Source: Pseudomonas mohnii
Lineage (GTDB): Bacteria > Pseudomonadota > Gammaproteobacteria > Pseudomonadales > Pseudomonadaceae
Assembly: GCF_900105115.1 (NCBI RefSeq)
Contig: NZ_FNRV01000001.1
Location: 3,023,501 to 3,087,500 of the forward strand
Direction: 5' to 3'
Length of the DNA stretch: 64,000 nt
Positions within the stretch are counted from its first letter, which is position 1, and each line of letters starts with the position of its first letter. The notes beneath the pieces were generated by a model. That model was not told the origin of the DNA. It ran no database searches and saw only the letters and a program-made list of their open reading frames with translations. This document shows positions 58,143 through 64,000 of this stretch, in pieces. A program made the translations under genes and the position numbers.

Positions 58143-58784
58143 ATGCAGCCCACCATGAAACAGACCCCCGACGACCTCCAGCAAATCACCGCCACCACCC
58201 TGGGCCATTACAACTCGGTGGCCGAAGGTTTTCGTGAAGGCACCCGTGATCACGATGTCAGCCAGAACATCGACGCGTTGATGCGGCATATCCAGGGCGA
58301 GGCACCGTTCGACATTCTGGACTTTGGCTGTGGGCCGGGCCGTGATTTGCAGACGTTCACCCGCATGGGGCACAAGGCGGTCGGCCTCGACGGTTCAGAA
58401 AAGTTTGCGCAGATGGCGCGCGAGGACAGCGGTTGCGAGGTCTGGCAGCAGGACTTTTTAAAACTCGATCTGCCGGCCGAACGCTTCGACGGGATCTTCG
58501 CCAACGCCGTGCTGTTTCACATCCCGCGCCAGGAATTGCCACGGGTGTTAAAGCAATTGCGCGAAACGCTGAAACCCGGCGGCGTGCTGTTCAGCTCCAA
58601 CCCCCGTGGCGAGAACCAGGAAGGCTGGAACGGCCCTCGCTATGGCGCCTATCACGACCTTCAGGCGTGGCAGCAATTGCTGACCGAAGCAGGGTTCGTG
58701 GAGCTGGAGCATTACTACCGGCCGGCAGGGCTGCCACGGGAGCAACAGCCCTGGTTGGCGAGTGTCTGGCGTAAGCCTGAGTAG
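58143..58784 (+). CDS. Class I SAM-dependent methyltransferase
   Basis: The 213-residue protein has the Rossmann-like methyltransferase fold with motif I ILDFGCGPGRDLQ at about 58-70, motif II GLDGSEKF and motif IV IFANAVLFHIPRQELPRVLKQL. The acceptor is unknown; the sequence resembles UbiE/Methyltransf_11-type enzymes that act on small molecules. The start may be the ATG at 58143 or that at 58155 (MKQTPDDL); neither has a good ribosome binding site. It is a single gene between two REP doublets. Confidence 0.85.
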   Translation: MQPTMKQTPDDLQQITATTLGHYNSVAEGFREGTRDHDVSQNIDALMRHIQGEAPFDILDFGCGPGRDLQTFTRMGHKAVGLDGSEKFAQMAREDSGCEVWQQDFLKLDLPAERFDGIFANAVLFHIPRQELPRVLKQLRETLKPGGVLFSSNPRGENQEGWNGPRYGAYHDLQAWQQLLTEAGFVELEHYYRPAGLPREQQPWLASVWRKPE

Positions 58785-58796
58785 TCAGTGCCGACG

Positions 58797-58874
58797 CCAT
58801 CGCCAGCAGGCTGGCTCCCACATGGGTTCTGCTAACGACCCAATACCCTGTGGGAGCCAGCCTGCTGGCGATGA
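58797..58874. repeat. REP doublet
   Basis: Arms CATCGCCAGCAGGCTGGCTC and GTGGGAGCCAGCCTGCTGGC share the stem bases of the right arm at 54459-54524. Confidence 0.8.
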
Positions 58875-58890
58875 GCGCGTAGCGCTCGCC

Positions 58891-59145
58891 TTATTGCAGC
58901 AACTGGCCGCCGGCAATCACCACTTTTTCGCCACCCTCCAGGCCGGCGCTGATGATGACTTTGCCGCCGACGCGGAACGATAACTCGGTCTGCACCCGCG
59001 CCTGCACATCGCCGGTCAGGGTGACGCTGGCGGCGTAATGCGCCGGCTTGACCTCCTGTACGAACACCCGTGGCCGCTCTTTCTCCACCGGTGTTTTGTC
59101 GCTACAGGCACTTAGCAAGGCCAACAGGCTCAAGCCCAGCGCCAT
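58891..59145 (-). pseudogene. Remnant of an RND efflux periplasmic adaptor lipoprotein gene
   Basis: The 84-residue frame begins with a lipoprotein signal (LSLLALLSACSDK, Cys14) and the first part of a membrane fusion protein (RVFVQEVKPAHYAASVTLTGDVQARVQTELSFRVGGK). At residue about 62 it jumps directly to the normal end of such proteins (VIISAGLEGGEKVVIAGGQLLQ). Functional adaptors are about 370 residues long, so roughly 285 residues have been deleted in frame. A good ribosome binding site (AAGGAG) upstream leads to an ATG in a different frame. No RND pump gene is near. Confidence 0.75.
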
Positions 59146-59286
59146 TTCATTCCGGGACCAGCCATGCAGACTCCTTTGCGTTTCACGGGCGCAATTCGTC
59201 TGTCAGCTTAGAACAGCGTTACAAAGCTGCGCCCGGGAAAGTCAAAAAAAGTCTGGGCCTTAGCGTTCTCCCTGCGAGTCGCGGGG

Positions 59287-60429
59287 CTACGCGGAAGGAC
59301 GGCGGCGGATATTGTTGATCGTTGTTGTTACGTCAGAGTGACGACGAACCAGTCCTTCTCGGGCAATCCGAGCTTGTCTGTCGATTTGTTCATTCAAGAA
59401 ATTAATAGTTCGGTTCCGATCCGGATAATAGAACGTTGTCGGATTGGCAGAATCACCGGTCAGGGGAGGAGCGTTTGCCCCCGCAAAAGGGTCTGGAGAT
59501 CGAAGCGGCGCAGAGGCTAAAGCTCTCGTATTGGGGACCTCTACCCGCCCCTTGTTATCGACAAATTTCTTCAACATGGGAACGGTGCGGGAATCTTTCG
59601 CAGCCCAGCCTGATCCCAACCTTGCGGCAACCGTCAGCCCGGCCAGGCCCAACGCAATGTACCCCAGGGTTTTTGCAGCCTCAGAATCCCCGGTGATGCC
59701 CGCGACCGCACTGCCCACCGCGGTCACCGCCGACACCATCGTCATGATCCCGGCTACGGTCGAGCCGACAGCACCCAGTGTTGGCATGAATGGCAACTGC
59801 CCTACCGCACCCCATTGCACGGCATCTTTTGCCAGTTTGTAGGGGACGGCAGGGGACATGACAATGCGCGCGTTAACCACGCTGAACAGGCTGGTGACAA
59901 GCCTGGCAATCTGCCCTGTCGGATCAGTGAAATTCACCGGATCCCCCAGGCAATACGCATAAGGATTCAACCCACCCCGACCAAACGGGCTCAAGTTGTC
60001 CGGGCTGTTGAAGCGCATCAACACCGGGTTGAACGCGCGGTGCCCATTACCCAGCAAATAATGCCCGGTGACCGGGTCGACCGCTTCGCCGGTAAACCCC
60101 AGAAGGCTGCCTGGACCACTGTCTACCCGACGAGGGCCGTAGGGTGCATAAGCCTGGCGCACAGGCCCGTCCGGCCCTGCCACCTGCAACACAGAACGCT
60201 GCTGATCAATGGCCAGCAGATCGCTGCTGAAGGCATCACCCTGGCGCGATTGCAGCGCCAGCAGTTGTTTGTCGTACTGGAAAACATGCTGACTGGACGC
60301 ACCCTGAAGTACGGTAGCCAGCTGTCCTCGGCAGTAAAATCGTTGTAGCGCGTGGGCCTCGGCAGGTTCGATCCCGACCAGCAGATCCAGCGCGTCATAC
60401 CGATACCCGCTTTTTTTAAACGTGTTCAT
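59287..60429 (-). CDS. Stand-alone RHS-core protein with unique C-terminal region
   Basis: The 380-residue protein starts with an RHS fragment (YDALDLLVGIEPAEAHALQRFYCRGQLATVLQG...VFQYDKQLLALQ) and the RHS core (AYAPYGPRRVDSGPGSLLGFTGEAVDPVTGHYLLGNGHRAFNPVLMRFNSPDNLSPFGRGGLNPYAYCLGDPVNFTDPTG) ending near residue 171. After this the sequence is unlike RHS: residues about 216-275 are hydrophobic and Ala/Gly-rich, like membrane helices, and the last 100 are basic. Short orphan RHS-core genes like this are common in P. fluorescens. The C-terminus could be a toxin tip or a remnant; no immunity gene is obvious. Confidence 0.85.
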   Translation of the reverse strand: MNTFKKSGYRYDALDLLVGIEPAEAHALQRFYCRGQLATVLQGASSQHVFQYDKQLLALQSRQGDAFSSDLLAIDQQRSVLQVAGPDGPVRQAYAPYGPRRVDSGPGSLLGFTGEAVDPVTGHYLLGNGHRAFNPVLMRFNSPDNLSPFGRGGLNPYAYCLGDPVNFTDPTGQIARLVTSLFSVVNARIVMSPAVPYKLAKDAVQWGAVGQLPFMPTLGAVGSTVAGIMTMVSAVTAVGSAVAGITGDSEAAKTLGYIALGLAGLTVAARLGSGWAAKDSRTVPMLKKFVDNKGRVEVPNTRALASAPLRSPDPFAGANAPPLTGDSANPTTFYYPDRNRTINFLNEQIDRQARIAREGLVRRHSDVTTTINNIRRRPSA

Positions 60430-60659
60430 GATTTGAACCTCGTAAAGACATCAGTGTGCCCTAACGAGACAGCTCAAAAATACCTATCAGAACTGATAGT
60501 CGTGCATGGCCAACAGGCGCATTGAGGGAGTTTGCCGAGGTAACGGAAGACGTCTATTTTCCCTTTCACCGTAGGAAGGATCTTTTTTTCAAATTGCCCC
60601 TCCAAGGACGGACCACTATTGGCCAGACTCCCCGGCCCACTACTCACAAGGAAGAGAAA

Positions 60660-60755
60660 ATGGCAGACGCAAAAGTGCTCAAGCCGATGAATCCCCAGGA
60701 CATCGTGAAATTATTGGTGGCGTTGCGCAGGGCTTTGAAGGCCAGAGCAGCCTGA
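60660..60755 (+). CDS. Possible 31-residue basic small protein
   Basis: An ATG at 60660 opens MADAKVLKPMNPQDIVKLLVALRRALKARAA. AAGGAAGAG just before it is a strong ribosome binding site, and the peptide is a basic amphipathic helix. It is too short to judge by composition, and I know no homologue. It lies between the RHS gene and metQ and is followed by a terminator for the opposite strand. Confidence 0.4.
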   Translation: MADAKVLKPMNPQDIVKLLVALRRALKARAA

Positions 60756-60792
60756 GGGATCCTGGGCTCGTTCCCACATGAAATGTGCGCAG

Positions 60793-60832
60793 GCAAAAAA
60801 CGCCGACGCTGTATCAGCCGTCGGCGTTTTCA
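60793..60832 (-). terminator. Rho-independent terminator of metQ
   Basis: On the minus strand AACGCCGACGG / CCGTCGGCGTT-type stem arms are followed by a T-run, about 25 bases after the metQ stop. Confidence 0.85.
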
Positions 60833-60858
60833 AACCTAGAAGGGGTTTACTGCGTCGA

Positions 60859-61641
60859 TCAGAACGCCGGCAGTACCGCGCCGTTGTACTTCTTCTCGAT
60901 GAACGCTTTCACTTCAGGGCTGGTCAGGGCTTTGGCCAGTTTCTGGATGGCCACGCTGTCCTTGTTGTCCGGACGAGCCACCAGGAAGTTCACGTAAGGC
61001 GAATCGGAGCCTTCGATCACCAGTGCGTCTTTAGCCGGGTTCAGGCCCGCTTCCAGCGCGTAGTTGGTGTTGATCATGTCCAGGTCGACCTGATCCAGCA
61101 CGCGCGGCAGCATCGCCGACTCAAGCTCCTTGAACTTGAAGTTGTGCGGGTTCTTGGCGATGTCTTTCGGGGTCGCCAGGGCGTTTTTCGGGTCTTTCAA
61201 CTCGATCAGACCTGCCTTCTGCAGCAGGATCAGGGCGCGGCCGCTGTTGCTGCCTTCGTTCGGGATGGCAATGGTGGCGCCGTCCTTCAGCTCAGCCAGG
61301 GTTTTGACTTTCTTCGAGTAGCCACCGAAGGGTTCGACGTGAACGCCGATCACGGTTACCAGGTGCGTCCCTTTACCTTCGTTGAAGCTCTTCAGGTACG
61401 GCAGGGTCTGGAAGTAGTTGGCGTCCAGACGCTTCTGGTCGACCTGCACGTTCGGCTGAACGTAGTCGGTGAAGACTTTGATTTCCAGGTCCACGCCTTC
61501 TTTGGCGAGGGTGGGCTTGATCAGTTCCAGAATCTCGGCGTGTGGAACCGGGGTCGCCGCGACCACCAGTTTCTCACCCGCCTGGGCCAGGCCAGCAGTC
61601 AGGGCAGCCGCCAATGCGGTGAACAACAGAACCTTTTTCAT
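60859..61641 (-). CDS. metQ: Methionine-type ABC substrate-binding protein MetQ
   Basis: The 260-residue periplasmic protein has a signal peptide (LLFTALAAALTAGLAQAGE) and the canonical MetQ sequence (VVAATPVPHAEILELIKPTLAKEGVDLEIKVFTDYVQPNVQVDQKRLDANYFQTLPYL, NEGSNSGRALILLQKAG). It binds D- or L-methionine for a MetNI transporter, but no metN or metI gene is adjacent; the only pair in the window (55385-57152) sits behind a different binding protein. It may share that transporter or use one elsewhere. Confidence 0.93.
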   Translation of the reverse strand: MKKVLLFTALAAALTAGLAQAGEKLVVAATPVPHAEILELIKPTLAKEGVDLEIKVFTDYVQPNVQVDQKRLDANYFQTLPYLKSFNEGKGTHLVTVIGVHVEPFGGYSKKVKTLAELKDGATIAIPNEGSNSGRALILLQKAGLIELKDPKNALATPKDIAKNPHNFKFKELESAMLPRVLDQVDLDMINTNYALEAGLNPAKDALVIEGSDSPYVNFLVARPDNKDSVAIQKLAKALTSPEVKAFIEKKYNGAVLPAF

Positions 61642-61818
61642 GCAGTGTCCTTATCGACAATCACAGTCGCTTGTGGCGACGGCTAGATAGTTAAGTGCCA
61701 GCGAAGTGCTATCGCTGGCGTGAAGCGGACAATACCGATATTTTTTATTCCAGAACAATATCTTTTATTCACTTTGATATTCCATTTTGTTCATACAGCT
61801 CTAGCCCGCACCTTCCCT

Positions 61819-61920
61819 TGTAGGAGCGAGCCGGCTCGCGATGGTCGTCAACGATAATGTTGGGCACCTGACACCCCCGCGGCGCTCTCAGGTTCATCGC
61901 GAGCAGGCTCGCTCCTACAG
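61819..61920. repeat. REP doublet
   Basis: Arms TGTAGGAGCGAGCCGGCTCG and ATCGCGAGCAGGCTCGCTCC face each other. The right end overlaps the stop codon of the sigma-54 activator gene. Confidence 0.85.
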
Positions 61921-62844
61921 GAGGCCGGCTTGCTTAAGTATTTGTTTCAGAGCGTCTTTTTCGGTGGCCGAACCCTCGGCGAGAATCTGCTTGAGTTGCA
62001 GCTCGATCTGCTGCAACGACGCCGGCACCTCCGGCAAATTCAGATGCTCGGGCAAAATTTCGTCGCCGGTACTCACCAGCAGCGCAAAGTGGATGACGTT
62101 TTCCAGCTCTCGGGTATTGCCGGGCCAGGAATGGCGTTCCAGCACCGCTTGCGCGGCCTCGCTGATCAGCGGCACGGGCAGCTCCAGGCGTTGGCTGTAG
62201 ATGCCGAGGAAGTATTCGGCCAGCGACAGAATATCGCCCACCCGCTCGCGCAAGGCCGGCAGTTCGAGCTGGCCTTCGCTGAGGTAGTGATAGAGCCGTT
62301 CATGGAATTTGCCGGCGGCGACCGCCTGGGCCAAATCGATGCTGGTGGCGGCCACCAGGCGCACGTCCACCGGGCTCGGCTGGTGAGCACCGACACGGGT
62401 CACTTCGTGGTTTTCCAGGGCAGCGAGCAATTTGATCTGAATCGGCAGCGGCAGATCGCCAATTTCGTCCAGGTACAGGGTGCCGCCATTGGCCGAGCCG
62501 AACCAGCCGGCGCGACTGCTGGCCGAGCCGCTGTAACTGCCTGCGGCGTAGCCGAACAATTCGGCGTCAGCGTAGGTCGGGCTGATGGCGCCGCAGTTGA
62601 CCGAAACAAACAATCCGCCGCGATCGCTGGCGCGATGGATGTGCCGCGCCAGCAATTCCTTGCCGCTGCCGGTTTCGCCTCGGATCAGCACCGAGATCGA
62701 ACGCGGCGCCAGTTGTTCGAGATCCTGGCGCAATTGCCGGGAACGCGGATCGACGAACACCAACGCTTTGGCGCGGATGCTCAGGGGACTTTTTTCAGCA
62801 TCGGGAAAGGTCAGCAGCGGCTGACCGAAGGTTTCAAAGCTCAT
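61915..62844 (-). CDS. SfnR-like sigma-54 activator without a DNA-binding domain
   Basis: The 309-residue AAA+ protein opens FGQPLLTFPDAEKSPLSIRAKALVFVDPRSRQLRQDL, as SfnR-type regulators of sulfone/sulfonate use do. Walker A is GETGSGKE (56-63) and Walker B YLDEIGD (124-130). The GAFTGA loop that touches sigma-54 is replaced by GSYSGS (102-107). There is no receiver domain and no Fis helix-turn-helix; the protein ends LKQILKQAGLL, and the stop lies within a REP arm. It may be an accessory or degenerate activator. It is upstream of metQ on the same strand, consistent with a sulfur role. Confidence 0.85.
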   Translation of the reverse strand: MSFETFGQPLLTFPDAEKSPLSIRAKALVFVDPRSRQLRQDLEQLAPRSISVLIRGETGSGKELLARHIHRASDRGGLFVSVNCGAISPTYADAELFGYAAGSYSGSASSRAGWFGSANGGTLYLDEIGDLPLPIQIKLLAALENHEVTRVGAHQPSPVDVRLVAATSIDLAQAVAAGKFHERLYHYLSEGQLELPALRERVGDILSLAEYFLGIYSQRLELPVPLISEAAQAVLERHSWPGNTRELENVIHFALLVSTGDEILPEHLNLPEVPASLQQIELQLKQILAEGSATEKDALKQILKQAGLL

Positions 62845-62909
62845 GGCAGACTCCCGCCCAAAACCGCCGGGAGACGGGGGCGCTATTTAAAAAAGAAAAA
62901 GATAAAGGC

Positions 62910-63491
62910 TCAGGCGCGACGCAGGGCGTGATGTTCCATGCGGTTTTGCAGACGGTAGAGATAGGCAAACCCCTGCTCCCACCGCTGGTGACCCGACTTC
63001 ACATTGATGTGCCCGGCACCCGCCAAAATCCCCGCTTCAGCGCCCCAGTTGCGCGCCAGCTCCAGCGCCCGAGGCGCACTGACGGCGGCGTCGTTGTCGG
63101 AGCTGACGACCTGGCTGGGAAACGGCAGAAGATCGCCAGGAATCGGCGCGAAATTACGCAGGGCCGGCGCGCAAGCGGGGCGCTCGACATCCGCCGGCGC
63201 GACCAGCAAGGCGCCGCGAACCTGCCGCAGAAACTGCACGGGCGCGGTCGCTGCCCAATGCGCGACGGTGATGCAACCCAGGCTGTGGGCGATCAGGATC
63301 ACCGGGGTGCTGTCGGCGGCAATTGCCTCGGCCAGCGCCGCGACCCAGTCTTCACGACGCGGCGTCAGCCAGTCGGCCTGCTCCACCCGTGCGCTATTCG
63401 GCAGGCTGTTCTGCCAGTGGCTTTGCCAATGATCTTCTGGCGATCCTTGCCAGCCCGGCACAATCAGATAGCGAATGGATTCGTTGCGCAT
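62910..63491 (-). CDS. Alpha/beta hydrolase of the RBBP9/YdeN type
   Basis: The 193-residue protein opens YLIVPGWQGSPEDHWQSHWQ and has the nucleophile Ser69 in LIAHSLGCITVAHW; a His near the end (AGHINVKSGHQRWEQG) completes the triad. The family contains serine hydrolases of unknown substrate. It is 65 bases from the sigma-54 activator on the same strand. An inverted repeat TATTCG/GGAATA lies just upstream at 63547-63562. Confidence 0.88.
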   Translation of the reverse strand: MRNESIRYLIVPGWQGSPEDHWQSHWQNSLPNSARVEQADWLTPRREDWVAALAEAIAADSTPVILIAHSLGCITVAHWAATAPVQFLRQVRGALLVAPADVERPACAPALRNFAPIPGDLLPFPSQVVSSDNDAAVSAPRALELARNWGAEAGILAGAGHINVKSGHQRWEQGFAYLYRLQNRMEHHALRRA

Positions 63492-63546
63492 GGGGGAGCT
63501 CTCCTGCTGCGTGTCTGTTCCTGATCGAGTATAGGGACGGGATTTA

Positions 63547-63562
63547 TATTCGTTAAGGAATA
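63547..63562. promoter_or_regulatory. Inverted repeat upstream of the hydrolase gene
   Basis: TATTCG-TTAA-GGAATA is similar to the palindrome at 46606-46624 before tcyJ. It lies about 55 bases before the hydrolase start, in promoter position. Confidence 0.35.
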
Positions 63563-63636
63563 AGAAGCTATTTATTAAGACCTATATCGAATATGAAAGC
63601 GCTCCCACAGGGACTTGTGTGTTTTTGCGGAATAAA

Positions 63637-63672
63637 AAAGGGGCCGCACCCTGCCAAGGAGACGGCCCCGGA
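63637..63672 (-). terminator. Rho-independent terminator of exbD
   Basis: On the minus strand GGGGCCG and CGGCCCC form a stem, followed by a T-run, 15 bases after the exbD stop. Confidence 0.8.
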
Positions 63673-63686
63673 AAATCGTGAATCTG

Positions 63687-64000
63687 TCAGCGCGCGGTGA
63701 TCACCGACAACTTGGTGATGCCTGCCCGCTCAATGGACGCCATGGCCCGCGCCACCTCGCCGTAATTGACCCCGTCATCGGCCTGCAACTGCACCCGCAC
63801 TTCCGGGTCCTTGGCCTTGGCTGCCTGAAGCTGGAACTCCAGCAAATCCGGCTGGATTTCATCCTTGTTGATAAACAGCTTGCCGGCACCGTCGATGCTC
63901 ACCACCAGCGGGTCCTTCTGCTCCACCGGCGCCACGGCTTCGGTCTTGGGCAGGTTGATCGGAATCGCGTTGGTCAGCAGCGGCGCGGTGACGATGAACA
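63687..64000 (-). CDS. exbD: Biopolymer transport protein ExbD (C-terminal part, cut by window edge)
   Basis: The visible 104 codons are FIVTAPLLTNAIPINLPKTEAVAPVEQKDPLVVSIDGAGKLFINKDEIQ...VRVQLQADDGVNYGEVARAMASIERAGITKLSVITAR. The LLTNAIPINLP segment after the transmembrane helix and the periplasmic domain ending VITAR identify ExbD, which with ExbB and TonB powers outer-membrane receptors using proton motive force. The N-terminal cytosolic and membrane part lies beyond base 64000. A frame beginning with GTG at 63935 is open further, so the true start is outside. Confidence 0.92.
   Translation of the reverse strand, partial: FIVTAPLLTNAIPINLPKTEAVAPVEQKDPLVVSIDGAGKLFINKDEIQPDLLEFQLQAAKAKDPEVRVQLQADDGVNYGEVARAMASIERAGITKLSVITAR

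Overview
The window looks like a piece of chromosome from a fluorescent pseudomonad (Pseudomonas fluorescens group). Supporting signs are the high-GC coding style, gene orders familiar from Pseudomonas (aguB-aguA, rmlC-dctB-dctD, cysQ-nudE-yrfG, ompR-envZ, rimABK, tex-paaI-like-gshA), and about seventeen REP-type inverted repeats of the kind common in this group. I see no rRNA, tRNA, insertion sequence, prophage or CRISPR array. The two edge genes, an OprD-type porin and exbD, are cut by the window.

Layout. 1-6.5 kb: porin, a small hypothetical protein, agmatine catabolism (aguA, aguB) and a large kinase-like/aminotransferase fusion, all on the minus strand. 6.6-11 kb: an rmlC without the other rml genes, then the C4-dicarboxylate two-component system dctB-dctD and a thioesterase-like gene. 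11-13.8 kb: nucleotide housekeeping (cysQ, nudE, yrfG) and lysM. 13.9-18.1 kb: a LysR regulator, fdhD and a molybdopterin oxidoreductase of the FdhF/YdeP type. 18.4-22.7 kb: a glycine-zipper protein, a thioesterase, a RecQ-family helicase, a small hypothetical gene and a decayed RelE/HigB-like toxin gene. 22.8-30 kb: pckA, hslO, hslR, the rimABK operon and envZ/ompR. 30-35 kb: tex, a PaaI-type thioesterase and gshA.

From 35 to 64 kb the theme is sulfur supply. It holds tauABCD for taurine, then an aldo-keto reductase, a divergent LysR/SDR pair, a small membrane protein and betT. After these come a serine acetyltransferase (epsC), D-cysteine desulfhydrase (dcyD) and a cystine ABC importer (tcyJLN). 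Next are an unrecognised protein with two similar domains, two acyl-CoA-dehydrogenase-like (SfnB/DszC-type) oxidoreductases, a DszA/NtaA-type FMN monooxygenase and a MetQNI-like transporter. A second MetQ and a SfnR-like sigma-54 activator without an evident DNA-binding domain follow. The expected logic is import of organosulfur compounds, oxidative release of sulfur, and entry into cysteine and methionine metabolism; substrates cannot be read from sequence.

Accessory or decaying items lie between these blocks: a C4-antisense-RNA-like leader in front of a DUF6124-like gene (57.4-58.0 kb), an internally deleted RND efflux adaptor remnant, a stand-alone RHS-core protein with a unique C-terminus, and a possible 31-residue protein. 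The C4-like leader, the HTH-less activator, the RHS protein and the duplicated-domain protein are the most interesting leads. I found no complete new multi-gene system that I could defend.
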